NCBI GenBank assembly: GCA_019454045.1
Contig: SKCR01033457.1
Location: forward strand, 62,001 to 126,000
Length of the DNA: 64,000 nt
Reading direction: 5' to 3'
Source: Zanthoxylum bungeanum
Lineage: Eukaryota; Streptophyta; Magnoliopsida; Sapindales; Rutaceae
In this document: positions 10,926 through 21,179 of the stretch, piece by piece
Layout: each line of letters starts with the position of its first letter
How positions within the stretch are numbered: the stretch's first letter is position 1
Position numbers and translations under genes: made by a program
The notes under the pieces: generated by a model
Database searches by the model: none
What the model saw: only the letters and a program-made list of their open reading frames with translations
What the model was told of the DNA's origin: nothing

Positions 10926-11039
10926 TATGCCATTTGACACGACATCGTATGAATGCTTAGTAGAATATGAGAATTCACGTGACATGATATTAAATGAAGA
11001 CCTGGATTACACTCAATCCAGATGCCACATGTCATATGG

Positions 11040-11890
11040 ATAATACTTCTAAACCTTCATCTGGTTCAGTCGATCAGGGACATTCCCCATGGATTCATGC
11101 TGATTCAAATGAAGACTTGGATTGTTTTCATTCCAGATGACAATGTCGTATGAATTAACTACTGAACCTCCATTTGATTCAATCGACCGAGGACATCCCA
11201 CATGGACTCATGTCGAGTCAAATAAAGACCCGGATTGCTTTCAGTCCAGACGATAATGCTGTATGACTTAACTCTTGAACCTCCATCTGGTTCAGTCGAC
11301 CGAGGACATCTACTATAGACTCATGTCGAGTCAAATGAAGACCTAGATTACTCTCATTCCAGACAATAATATCATATGAATTAACTCTTGAACCTTCATC
11401 TGATTCAGTCGACCAGAGATATCTCCCATGGACTCATGTCGAGTCAAATAAAGACATCGATTGCTTTCATTCCAGACGACAATGTCATATAAATTAACTC
11501 ATAAACCCCATCTGGTTCAGTCGACCAAAGACATCCCCCATGAACTTATGTCGAGTCAAATGAAGTCATGGATTTCTCTCGATCTAGACGACAATATCGT
11601 ATGAATTAACTTCTTAACCTTCATCAGGTTCAGTCGACCGATGACATCTCTCATGGACTCATATCGAGTCAAATGAAGACCTGGATTACTTTCATTACAG
11701 GCGATAATGTCGTATGAATTAACTCATGAACCTCTATCTGGTTCAGTCGATCAGGGACTTCCCCATGGACTCATGTCGAGTCAAGTCGTAGACTAGGATT
11801 ACTTAAACATCCAAACGAATCAAGTCGTATGAAGTATACCCTGAATCTTCGTCTGGTTCAGTCAGCTGAGGATATTCTCTATGGCTCATA
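11040..11890. repeat. Tandem array 2 of element C (113-bp unit, 8 copies)
   Basis: The CTGGTTCAGTCGAC-type word occurs at 11061, 11174, 11287, 11400, 11512, 11625, 11738 and 11853, a very even 112-115-bp spacing. Each unit also has ACTCATGTCGAGTCAAATGA and TTCATTCCAGACGA-like blocks. It sits between the antisense ORF and the 3' LTR, where Tat elements are known to carry variable tandem repeats. Confidence 0.88.
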
Positions 11891-12092
11891 TCAAGTCTAA
11901 TTCATAAACATGGACTTCATTATAACCATAAGGAACACTAAAAATTACACAGCTCTTCTGTTCTAACGTATGAACCATCCATTAACCCAAACGACGAAGG
12001 ATAGTGCTTAGAATAATATATTCTTGACAGGTACTTTTACATCATGTTTCATACAACATACACTGAAATACTCTCAAAGTCAATGACTTCTT

Positions 12093-12115
12093 GACTAAGA
12101 GAGTAGGGATCAAAC
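12093..12115 (+). promoter_or_regulatory. Polypurine tract of C
   Basis: A purine-rich stretch containing AAGAGAGTAGGGATCAAAC abuts the 3' LTR. It matches the position and shape of D's tract at 24724-24741. Confidence 0.65.
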
Positions 12116-12730
12116 TGTATGGGCCAAATTTGGACCAGATGCATTTTTGACTTTTCGCTTCAGGCCTAATATCAGTGATAGCCCAATCCCTCCAAACAGT
12201 ACCCGGTATAGACTTGGGCCAATGACCCAATTACCTTCTCAGGCCCACGTACAAAGAGAAGCCTACCAAGAAAACCCTCGATTTATCAGTTACCTGCACC
12301 TAAAAACGCTCAAATCAAGGTTAGTAACTCCCCCCACGTATTTAGCCGTTTTAGACACTTAACTGATGAGCAATTAATGGAGGAATTAAAGCTAACCTCA
12401 AAGGAGTCTATAAGAGGAAGAGATGATTCACTGTTCAAGAGCAGGTTCTGGAGCTCTTATACTTGAAACTCTTTAAGCTTCTTACCTCTAAACACCGGCC
12501 ACGGCCACCGCCCTCACGGCAGTCAACTAAAGTCAAGTTAACATCAGGCCTTACACTTCCATTATTTACAGCTCATCTTCACCATTGACTTGAGCGTCGG
12601 AGAGCCTACGGCATCCACCACACCGGTGGGCAGTACTCCCCGCTCATTCTACCTTTGTTTTGCAAGTTCGCTATTGCCCCCATACAGTAAATTCTCGATT
12701 GTGGACCTCGGGCGAAAACCAGCATCCATA
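12116..12730 (+). repeat. 3' LTR of element C (~615 bp)
   Basis: It begins TGTATGGGCCAAATTTGG like the D LTRs and ends near AACCAGCATCCATA, where D ends AATCAGCGTCTACA. The shared block around the GTCGGAGNGCCTACGGCATC segment (12595-12620) confirms the relationship. It is clearly diverged from D, so C is a separate, older subfamily. Confidence 0.8.
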
Positions 12731-13225
12731 TTATGATATGCTTAAAAGATTGCAAAGAAAAGTATTCAAATTTGAAGCTAATCTAAAGAGAAATTTTATG
12801 CTTGAGTTGTGAGTAGGGTGAGGAAAATGGGATAAAATAAATGTAGCCTCTCATTTGGGCTTTATATAGAACCCATTAATTTCTATTTTCGCCTCGTTAT
12901 TCAAATGTGTACTCGAACGCGTTACGTGCGTGAAGTTGCTGGTGCTCGGCGTTCGAACGCGTGAACGAATGCTAATTGAACACGATCATACTGAACGATC
13001 CCATTTGAATGCGCAGGCCAACGTGACTCAAACATGAACACACTGGATAACCTCGTTCAAACTTTTGGACGAACACGACACAAACACTGGCGTTCGAACA
13101 CGAGTACGAACGTTCACGAACGTCACTCCTGAAACCTTGATTGACTCACAATAACTCAATCGAACTAGATCAACACATCACCCATCAACTATAAAGAACA
13201 TATCATGATAATTCGGGGTGCTACA
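12731..13225 (-). repeat. Inverted gypsy LTR fragment J
   Basis: On the minus strand it starts TGTAGCACCCCGAATTATC (13225 downward), a typical gypsy LTR start. It has a TATATAAAG box (12868-12860) about 360 bp downstream. The middle is rich in GTTCGAACG-like words. It is cut at 12730 by the end of C, so C probably inserted into it. No internal region follows on the right, so 13226 is the outer flank. Confidence 0.6.
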
Positions 13226-13571
13226 GGTTGTAAATATAAAAAATTTATTCAATTAAATTTAAATTTAAATTTATTTTTATTGTTATAATTGAACTATGAT
13301 TCTGTATGGAGTGAGTACTTATTCATTACATTTCTCATCATCGTTTCTTAAATAACATATCGGCTATTGTTGAAATTTTGGCTAAAACCCTAAATATCCT
13401 TCAACCGTCACGTATGTTACACACATATGGAAAATAAAAGGTAAGAGTAATTTGTGTCCTGATGTATAGTATTTTTTTTTTTTTTTGGGCCCCTTCAAGA
13501 GGTACGAGTGGGTGAAATTTAAATTAGTTTTTTAAATACTACTTTTCAGGATTTAAATTCAAGTGTTGAGC

Positions 13572-13576
<5 letters not shown>

Positions 13577-13626
<50 letters not shown>
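13577..13626. repeat. 50-bp poly(A) run
   Basis: There are 50 consecutive A residues. No retrogene or LINE/SINE body with target duplications is recognisable next to it, so its origin is unresolved. The exact length may be unreliable in assembled sequence. Confidence 0.9.
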
Positions 13627-13628
<2 letters not shown>

Positions 13629-14326
13629 GTTTAAAAAACATTCGGTCAAACGTTGATTAAACTCTTAAGGTGTCATATATAACATTAGTGTTAATGAGAT
13701 TATTTGAAACTAAGACAAAAATTCCAATATTTTGATCCGAACATGTAATCTAAAAGATTTAATAGATCATTGATTCAACCAGTTTAATTGGTAGAATAGA
13801 CCGATATTATAAATAATTTTAATTAATTAAATATTATATAAAATATATATATTTATTTATTGATTTTAAATTTTTTTGATTAAGAACCGGCCGAACTTAT
13901 TCATCGGTTTCATCAATTTTTTTTTTTTTTATAGATTAATTTTTAAGGTTAAATCAAACTGAATTCACTGTCGATTTCCGATTCGACTGGTTCAATTTAC
14001 CTGTCTGATATGATTTTTAAAATAATGAAAAAAATCATGTTACTCCCTTTATCTCGCACACCTAAATATTATACAAAAATTATATTTTGATTGAGATAAC
14101 AACAGAAGTGGCATCATCAAAATAGGCAATGTGTTAATTTCATTGTAATTCCTCGGGGGGTGATATTAATTTTTTTTAACATATGAAATCATTAGTTGTG
14201 AACAAATACTATGGGAGCACATCTTTATATTTGGGAAATGCAAGTTACCCGTGGCCGTCGACGGCTACCACCAATACATTGCAAGTGAGGCATGCAGAAG
14301 ATTAAACAAGTCATCATTTTTAAAGA

Positions 14327-14490
14327 TTAATTTAATAAAAATGATATTTGCATAAAAAAATATTTAATAATGATAAAATTTAATCATAAAATATTAATAT
14401 TTTTTAATCATAAAATACTAATATTTTATGATTAAAATTTATCATTCTTTTATCTTCTCTTTCTACAAATATCACTACTTTTAATTTAAT
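14327..14490. mobile_element. Palindromic MITE-like element
   Basis: The left arm (14327-14399) and right arm (14414-14490) are imperfect inverted copies. The inner ~32 bp (AATGATAAAATTTAATCATA side) match almost perfectly, and the outer parts match around ATGATATTTG and its complement. The loop is short. This fits a foldback MITE. No clear target duplication could be fixed. Confidence 0.5.
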
Positions 14491-14864
14491 GATATGATGT
14501 TTGCTTTCAATTCCCGTCAAGCTAATTTTCACGTGTTCTTCATGGCCCCAAGCCAAAATAATTTCCTATTACAAAATAAAATGCATTCCCAATCCCAGCA
14601 GTCTGATTGAGTTTAAGTAGGCTGAATATTTTATTATTATATTTTAAAAAATATATAAGAAATTATGTTATCGACACCAAATTTGGGAATAGACAACCCA
14701 CGCGTAGTGTATTTGATAGAGTATATGTATATATATTTTATTTCTTTTTCTCTTTTTAAGATATGAGGTGGAAGAAGTCTAAATTTATTTATTTATTATT
14801 CCCTTAAAATTATTCCAAAAGATTCATTTAATATCTCGATTCAAATACCTATTGGAGTACTTAT

Positions 14865-14869
14865 GTGTC
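14865..14869. repeat. Target duplication of D, left (GTGTC)
   Basis: GTGTC directly precedes the 5' LTR and is repeated right after the 3' LTR at 25380-25384. Confidence 0.95.
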
Positions 14870-15507
14870 TGTATGGGCCAAATTTAGTGCAAGGGTAATT
14901 TCGCCATTTCACTTAAAGCTCATTGCCAAATGCGCCCATGAGGTCCCATAACCGAACCCAGAGTCACTATGCAGGCCCAAGCCCAATGAATGGCGACATC
15001 AGTGGCCAAAAGGAACGGCCAAATCACGTAATGACCAGCCTCATAAACGAGGGCCAGCCGTTCCAGCCTACCAACGGACGATTGCTCTAAATACCCCTCA
15101 TGAGAGCACAATCGTAACTGCCTCCCAAACGGATAGGAAATCGAGGAGCAATAAACGCCCAGGATCCCTTGAAAACAAGTATATAAACAAAGAAGAGAGG
15201 AAAGGAAATGGGCTCTCTGATTCTTCCCCCTTAGTTCAAGACTACTCTCTCTACAAGCGCTCTCTCAAAACTCCCCTCCGCCGCCCTCACGGCAGCTATC
15301 GAGTTCAAGGTACCATCTAACCTTGACATCCTCTATATTATTCACCCATCGTTTGTTTATTGACTTGGGCGTCGGAGTGCCTACGGCATCCACCACACCG
15401 GTGGATAGTATCTCCACGCTCACCCTACCTTCTTTGTTTGTAGGATCGCCAGTGCCCCTTCCTTACAAAATCTCAATTGTAGGCCTCGGTGAAAATCAGC
15501 GTCTACA
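14870..15507 (+). repeat. 5' LTR of D
   Basis: It starts TGTATGGGCC and ends GCGTCTACA, 638 bp. A TATA box lies at 15180-15187. Open frames inside (14920-15111, 15323-15507) have copies in the 3' LTR with different stops and are not genes. Confidence 0.95.
15180..15187 (+). promoter_or_regulatory. TATA box of D 5' LTR
   Basis: TATATAAA sits mid-LTR and is repeated at 25051-25058 in the 3' LTR. A CT-rich stretch with TTCAAGACTACTCTC lies 50-70 bp downstream, a likely start region. Confidence 0.7.
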
Positions 15508-15509
15508 GT

Positions 15510-15527
15510 TTGGCGCCCACCGTGGGG
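15510..15527 (+). promoter_or_regulatory. Primer binding site of D
   Basis: TGGCGCCCACCGTGGGGC starts two bases after the LTR. This form is typical of Tat-lineage elements. I do not assign the tRNA. Confidence 0.8.
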
Positions 15528-15567
15528 CCCTAGCGATTCACAGCAAACCGGAGTTCCAGTCATAAAA

Positions 15568-17071
15568 ATGAGTTTCCAAAGCATAAACATGGCATCGAGC
15601 GGCGAGCCGACAGACTCAATGGCCAACCAGTTGGCCCTTCTTCAAGAACGCTTACGCATACTTGAAGAAGAGACCACTAATGACGACCTTCAAAGGCATC
15701 TGGAGCGACTCACCACCCCTCGCGACCAATTGGGATCGATGAATCCCTCAGAAACTCCGGGTCATCGACAGAACCCAGCGGGAGGTCCATGGCTGGGACG
15801 AGAGGGAGGTTCCCAATAAGAATACCAACCTACAGGCCGCGGAAGCATTCATCAGAGTATTCCAGCCGACGTAGTGATGACTACGACCATGCGTCAAGAG
15901 ATGGAAGAATTCAAGGAGGCCATCCTGGAGAGTATACCAGGGGTCAGGTTACCAATGGGAAAGAGTAGGTCATGAGCTTTGGCCGATACTCCATTCGACG
16001 AAAGGATCAATTCTGTTGAACTTCCCAGGAAGTTTAGCCCCCCGGAGATGAAGTTATATGACGGATCAACCGACCCCGACGATCATATAATCCACTACAA
16101 GTACAAGATGATGTCCATAAGCCTCACTCCCCATCAGAGAGTAGCGGGTTTATGTCGAGGTTTTGGGGAAACTTTAGCCGGTTCAGCCCTCACCTGGTTT
16201 ATAAATCTGCCCTTTGGGTCGATTGGATCCTACAAGGAACTGGCGGACAAATTTGTTGCGCACTTTGCTAGTTCATGTAAGTTCGAGAAAACGTCGGACG
16301 ACCTCAACTTGATCCAACAACGAAAGGGAGAGTCCATTCGAAGCTACGTCTCGTGATTCAACAAAGAGAGAATAGCTATCCCAAACCTCCACCACCCGAC
16401 AGCAGTAGAAGCGTTCAGGAATGGCTTGCAAGAAGACAGTAGCCTTTATAAGAAATTGACGAAAAATCGGTGCTACTATGGACGAGGCTTTGACGAGAGC
16501 CCGAACGGAGATCAGATGGGAAGAGGATAGGAGAAACACGAGTAGAGAAAGATCCCCTAAAGTTCGGGAAAGGGGAGTGGGTCTTTCCAGGCTACCAAAG
16601 AAGACGTTCAAAGGAAGTATGCGATCCTCCGACCGAAGGCCTTACCGTCCGAATGATCCCCGACCTTACGATAGGGCGCCCAACGACAGGCCCGTTACCC
16701 TCCACAGAAGAGAAAGGTCCTCAAACGTCACCTCACGGCTCCCAGACTACAACTTCACAGTCTCGCCAAGGGAACTTGTTTCAGTCCTTAGGAAGATGGG
16801 AAACGAAGTCAAGTGGCCTCTACGGTCAATGGACAGCTCAGAGAAGAAGGATACCAGCAGATGGTGTGAGTTCCACCGAGATTATGGCACACGACGGCTG
16901 ACTGCATCGCTCTGAGGCTGGAAGTCCTAGAGCTACTAAATAAAGGACATCTGAAAGACTTGCTAACTGAAAAGGGAAAAACTACTTTGGTCCGAATGGA
17001 AGATCGAGTGGAGGCTCCAGTGCCGCCTCCAATCAACAGCACCGTCAATGTCATTTCGGAGGTTCGGAAGT
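15568..17071 (+). pseudogene. gag of element D (broken)
   Basis: The first ATG after the primer site (15568) opens an 83-codon segment with a coiled-coil-like Gln/Leu/Glu stretch (NQLALLQERLRILEEETT). It is interrupted before the capsid part, which is open at 15979-16356 and contains the Retrotrans_gag signature (FSPPEMKLYDGSTDPDDHI, then GSALTWFINLP and FVAHFAS). A TGA at 16354-16356 replaces the expected Arg codon of the SYVSRFNKE motif, a CGA-to-TGA change. Basic Arg-rich sequence follows (16478-16800). A CCHC knuckle (WCEFHRDYG) at 16860 is broken by a one-base deletion near 16890. Confidence 0.85.
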
Positions 17072-17111
17072 AAGTAGAGTTTCTTATTCGGTGGCAAAAT
17101 GACAGACGGGG

Positions 17112-17645
17112 ATGGTTTCCTCCGTCCTCTCGGACCACGAGCGAGCTGTTTCGGGGAATCACACCGGCTTGGTGATTGAATTTTCAAACGACCAATTGTC
17201 TAGCCATGTGAATCCTCATCACGATGCCTTGGTGGTATCCCTTCAAGTGGCCAACTTTATGGTCAAGAGGGTATTGGTCGACACCGGGTCATCCGCCAAT
17301 ATTATCTTTTGGTCGGCACTCAATGATATGGGAGGAGGATCAGATAAAATTAGCCGACGGTCTACTGCTTTGATTGGTTTCAGTGGGGAGAAAAGTTCAC
17401 CATGGGCGAGATTTGCCTTCCAGTGTATGCAAGAGAGGTGAACAAGATGGTTACGTTCTTGGTCCTAGATTGCCCGTCTGCTTACAACATAATAGTGGGA
17501 CGGCCGTGGATTCATGAGATGCGAGCGGTTTCTTCCACGTACCACAAAGTGCTGAAATTTCCAACTGAATAGGGAGTTCAGGAGATTAAAGGGGATCAAC
17601 TTGCTTCGATGACGTGCTACTAGACGACCCTGAAGCCCAAAACTC
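17112..17645 (+). pseudogene. Aspartic protease region of D
   Basis: The frame at 17112-17441 carries VKRVLVDTGSSANIIF with the catalytic D-T-G triad at about 17278-17286. It begins with a conserved F-S-x-x-Q segment that precedes the protease in Tat elements. A frameshift near 17400 moves the rest to another frame, where NIIVGRPWIHEM (17488-17523) is the typical protease end. A TAG at about 17571 interrupts FPTE-GVQEIKGDQ, where Gln is expected. Confidence 0.8.
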
Positions 17646-17879
17646 AGTTGGCATAGCAATTACAGAAGGAGTCTCGTTGAGAGAATGTTGATGAACCTAA
17701 GGTAGAGGAACTCGACGAAATCCAAATTAACCCATAATTCCCAGACCATAAGACCCGTATTGGAGCCGACCTGGAACCATTACTGCGAGCAAAGTTGGTA
17801 GAATTCCTCCAGAAGCATCATGACTATTTTGCTTGGTCACATGAAGATATGACAGGTATTGACCCGGAGTTGATAACGC

Positions 17880-18689
17880 ATGAACTGCACCCGGCAAGTA
17901 TAATAGAAGGAAATTCACCTCTGAGAGGAACCGGGTAATTGATGAAGAAGTAAATAAGTTGTTGGATAATGGAGTATTCAGAGAGGTGCAGTACCCGGAG
18001 TGGCTAGCAAACATCGTGGTCGTGCGAAAGAAGAATGGGAATTGGCGAGTTTGTATCGACTTCACCGACTTGAATAAAGCGTGTCTGAAAGATTCATTTC
18101 CCCTGCCACACATAGATTCACTAGTCGACGCGACAGCTGGGCACGATCTTTTGAGTTTCATGGATGCGTACTCCGACTACAATCAGATTTTGATGCATCC
18201 GAGTGATCAAGAGAAAACGGCTTTCACCACCAACATGGGGATCTACTGCTACGAAGTGATGTCGTTTGGGTTGAAGAATGCGGGTGCTACCTACCAGCGA
18301 CTTGTAAACAGAATGTTCAGCCGACAGATTGGGACGACCATGGAAGTTTATATCGATGACATGCTGGTGAAATCCCTGCAAGCTGACCAGCACTTGGAAC
18401 ATCTTGAGGAAGCCTTTGGAGTAATGAAGAAGTATGGAATGAAGCTTAACCCAACCAAGTGTGCTTTCGGAGTAGCTTCGGGAAAATTCTTGGGGTATCT
18501 GGTCACACGGCGAGGGATTGAAGCCAATCCGGATCAGATAAAGTCAATCCTCAATATTCCGTCTCCTTCGAATCAGAGAGAGGTCATGCGGCTCACAGGG
18601 CGGATTGCGGCTCTCAACAAGTTCATCTCTATGTCGACCAACAAGAGTTTTCTATTCTTCGCTACACTTGGAAAGTCAAAGAAATTCGA
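17880..18689 (+). pseudogene. Reverse transcriptase of D
   Basis: This is a Ty3/gypsy RT. After a frameshift near 17900 the frame is open from 17959. Motifs in order are WRVCIDFTDLNKAC (about 18043), FMDAYSDYNQILMHP (18160), MSFGLKNAGATYQRLVN (18260) and the catalytic YIDDML (18350-18367). It ends through FLGYLVTRRGIEANPDQI (18490). In family terms the Y-I-D-D aspartates are present, so the RT core itself looks intact while its reading frame is broken upstream and downstream. Confidence 0.9.
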
Positions 18690-19130
18690 ATGGACTCAGG
18701 ATTGCGAAGAGGCCCTAACCAGACTGAAGGAGTACCTGACCACGCCACCACTCTTATCAAAGCCACTCGACGGAGAGAGGTTGTATGTGTATCTTGGGGT
18801 TTCTCCTCAAGCAGTTAGCGTAGTATCTACTATGTGAGCAGAGCCCTGCTAAACACGGAGATACGGTACACCGAAATGGAACGACTGGTCTTAGCCTTGG
18901 TCATGGCAGTGCGGAAACTCCGCCCTTACTTCCAGGGCCACCCAATCACTGTCTACTCCACTTATCCTTTTACAGAGTATCCTTCATAAGCCTGAGCTGT
19001 CTGGGAGATTGACCAAATGGGCTGTTGAACTCGGGGAATATGACATCACATATCAACCACGAGTGGCTATCAAGTCCCAAGCGCTCGCAGACTTCGTGGC
19101 GGATTTCAGTCCTGGTGTACAAGTAGAGGG
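18690..19130 (+). pseudogene. Gypsy-type RNase H of D
   Basis: It continues the RT frame through FEWTQDCEEALTRLKEYL (18690) and PLDGERLYVYLGVS (18770), then ends at a stop at 18837. Shifted frames carry YYVSRALLNTEIRYTEMERL (18828 on), then LRPYFQGHPI and WAVELGEYDITYQP (19019-19060), the usual end of this domain. At least two frameshifts (near 18833 and 18966) break it. Confidence 0.8.
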
Positions 19131-19164
19131 GGAGAGTGAATTTCTTACTGTTGACTCAATTGCG

Positions 19165-19602
19165 GTATGAAAATTAGCGGTGGATGGGTCATCCAGCAGT
19201 CGAGGCTCTGGTCTAGGGGTAGTAATCACCACAACTGAAGGGGACTTAATTCAACAAGCTTTCAAGTGTGGCTTCCAGGCTACGAACAACGAAGCTGAGT
19301 ATGAAGCACTGATAGCCAGATTAGAATTACTCAAGGAATATGAGGCAAAGAGAGTGGAGGCGACGTCCGATTCACAACTTATTGTTAATCAACTTCAAGG
19401 AACCTACCAGGCCAGAGGGGTCCAGATGGCCGTATATTTATCCAAGGTAAAAGAGGTCCAAGCGGCTTTCGAATCCTTCGAAATCTCACAAATCCCAGGG
19501 ATCCAGAATACCCATGCAGACCCTTTGGCAACACTCGGGTCGACTCTACATGAAGGGAAGATCCAAACCATCCCTGTGGCGTATCTCAATGGCCAGCCAT
19601 AG
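19165..19602 (+). pseudogene. Second (archaeal-type) RNase H of D
   Basis: This extra RNase H is the hallmark of the Tat lineage. Visible motifs are VDGSSSSRGSGLGVV (first Asp, about 19182), NNEAEYEALIARLELL (catalytic Glu, about 19286), SDSQLIVNQLQGTYQ (second Asp, about 19370) and HADPLATL (last Asp, about 19513). All four acidic positions are present. A TGA at 19167-19169 replaces an expected Trp codon just before it, a G-to-A change. Confidence 0.85.
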
Positions 19603-19639
19603 TAAGGACTGAAGCGAGCGCCATATCCCACCTCGCGGA

Positions 19640-20866
19640 AAATCAGTCGTGGATGACTCCCTTGGTTGAGTATTTGAATACAGGAACACTGCCACCAGAA
19701 AAAACTGTCGCCCGAAGAGTAAAGCAATAGGCTGCGAGGTTCGTTCTACATGATAAATAACTTTTGAGAAGATCAGTCGGTGGGCCGTACCTCATGTGCC
19801 TTACACCTAAGAGGCTCAGTACGTTTTGGCTGAACTACATGAGGGGCAGTGTGGGAATCACTCGGGCGGAAGAAGTCTTACATGTCGAGCCCACACAGCT
19901 GGGTATTATTGGCCGACTATGCGATCCGACGCGGCATACTATGCAAAAAATTATGAAAAGTGCCAAAGGTTCGCACCAACCTCCAGATTGCCTCCCGAAA
20001 GACTCAATCCTACCCTGGCTCCCTGGCCATTCATGAAATGGGGAATGGATATTGTAGAGAAGCTACCGGTCGCCCCTGGGCAAAGAGTCTACATGCTCGT
20101 CTTAACTGATTACTACTCCAAATGGATAGAAGCATAGGCCTTTGCCAGAGTAAGAGACCGAGAGGTGCAAGGATTTATCTGGAAGAACATTATCTGTCAT
20201 TTCGGCATTCCGAGGGAGATTGTCACAGATAATGGGTCTCAATTCATCAGTCATCATTTCCAGGATTTTTGACTCAGCTTCTCCACTCCACGTTATCCAC
20301 AAGCGAACGGACAAGCTGAATCTTCTAATAAAATGCTATTGAACACACTGAAGAAAAGGTTGGAGAAGGCGAAAGGAGCATTGGCAGATGAACTCCCGGG
20401 TGTGTTGTGGGCGTATCGGACGACAGTCAGGTCATCAACTGAAGAAACACCCTTCTTCATGACCTTCGGCACAGAAGCCGTCATTCCAACTGACGTATGG
20501 GTACCGTCACCTCGATATCAGTGGGTCAATGAAGGAAAAAATCAGCAGCTTATGATCGAAGCGCTCGACACTATTGAAGAATTAAGGGAGAATGCATCGG
20601 TAAGACTTGCAGCCAGCCGACAGAAGATGTGCAAATACTTCAACAAGAACATGAGATACAGAACCTTCAAGGAAGGCGATTGGGTCCTTCGACAAGTCTT
20701 TCAGAATATGAAGGAGGCTAATGACGAAAAGCTGGGTCCCACTTGGGAAAGCCCATACGTCATCAAAAAAGTGGTGGGTCACGGAGCCTACAGATTGGAA
20801 AAAGAGGATGGAAGTCGAGTCCTGAACAGCTGGAATGCCTTCCATCTCAAGAAGTTTCACCGATGA
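19640..20866 (+). pseudogene. Integrase of D
   Basis: The zinc domain reads LHEGQCGNHSGG then AHTAGYYWPTMRSDA and NYEKCQRFA. The first Cys of the usual C-x-x-C is Tyr here (TGT-to-TAT type). The core has GMDIVEKLP (first Asp, about 20046), IVTDNGSQF (second Asp, about 20230) and GQAESSNK (Glu, about 20320). Stops interrupt at about 20136 (expected Gln or Glu) and 20271. The C-terminal part, open at 20333-20866, ends with the beta-rich WVLRQVF...GPTWESPYVIKKVVGHGAYRL tail. An additional frame break lies near 19820. Confidence 0.88.
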
Positions 20867-20869
20867 TCT

Positions 20870-21179
20870 CGAGACGTCACTATCTCCTTATAGGAATAAA
20901 GCGATTCAACTCGCTGTTGTTTGATGTTAGCTTAATACTCATTTCAATTTTGTTACTTAAGCAATTTTGAAATTAATAACATGTTCTCTTTTCCTTAACT
21001 CTGATAGAAGCAGAAAATCAATGCGACTCGAGGCGACAACCATATAAAAAAAAACTAATGGCCAAACAACAACTGAAACTTTCATTCATAAATCAAAATA
21101 TTAGTTTTTATACAAAGTTTTGAGTACGACAACATTCCAAGCGGAAATGCGTTACAGAAGAGGATCTACTTCAAATCAA
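20870..21179. other. Gap between integrase and antisense ORF of D
   Basis: This is the 3' junction where the two convergent transcription units meet. It is AT-rich with no motif I recognise. Confidence 0.6.

Larger units (their letters stand above)
8887..12730 (+). mobile_element. 3' half of Tat-type gypsy element C
   Basis: This part carries the 3' end of a Tat-lineage Ty3/gypsy element related to D. Position 8900-9340 resembles D 22260-22600, then comes an antisense ORF (10145 downward), two tandem arrays, a polypurine tract and a 3' LTR (12116-12730). The gag-pol half is absent and probably lies left of B. The abrupt join at 8886/8887 fits insertion of B into C. The antisense ORF is more decayed than in D. 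Confidence 0.75.
13226..14864. other. AT-rich intergenic DNA
   Basis: I see no gene here. It contains a 50-bp A run (13577-13626), several shorter T runs (13471-13486, 13918-13930), a palindromic MITE-like sequence (14327-14490) and an AT-rich background. The right edge is the target site of D. Confidence 0.6.

Noticed and set aside
10481..10985. Three overlapping frames of 83-110 codons on both strands
   Set aside because: They are translations of the 46/91-bp tandem units, and their internal repeats follow the DNA period.
10560..11890. Possible CRISPR-like array
   Set aside because: Units are contiguous tandem repeats that diverge evenly, with no constant repeat and unique spacers, and they lie in a plant gypsy element.
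13577..13626. Poly(A) run as the tail of a retrogene or LINE
   Set aside because: No coding remnant upstream and no flanking duplication could be found.
13740..13990. Inverted GGTTCAA-like words suggesting another TIR element
   Set aside because: The match is short and interrupted, and no duplication or defined ends could be fixed.
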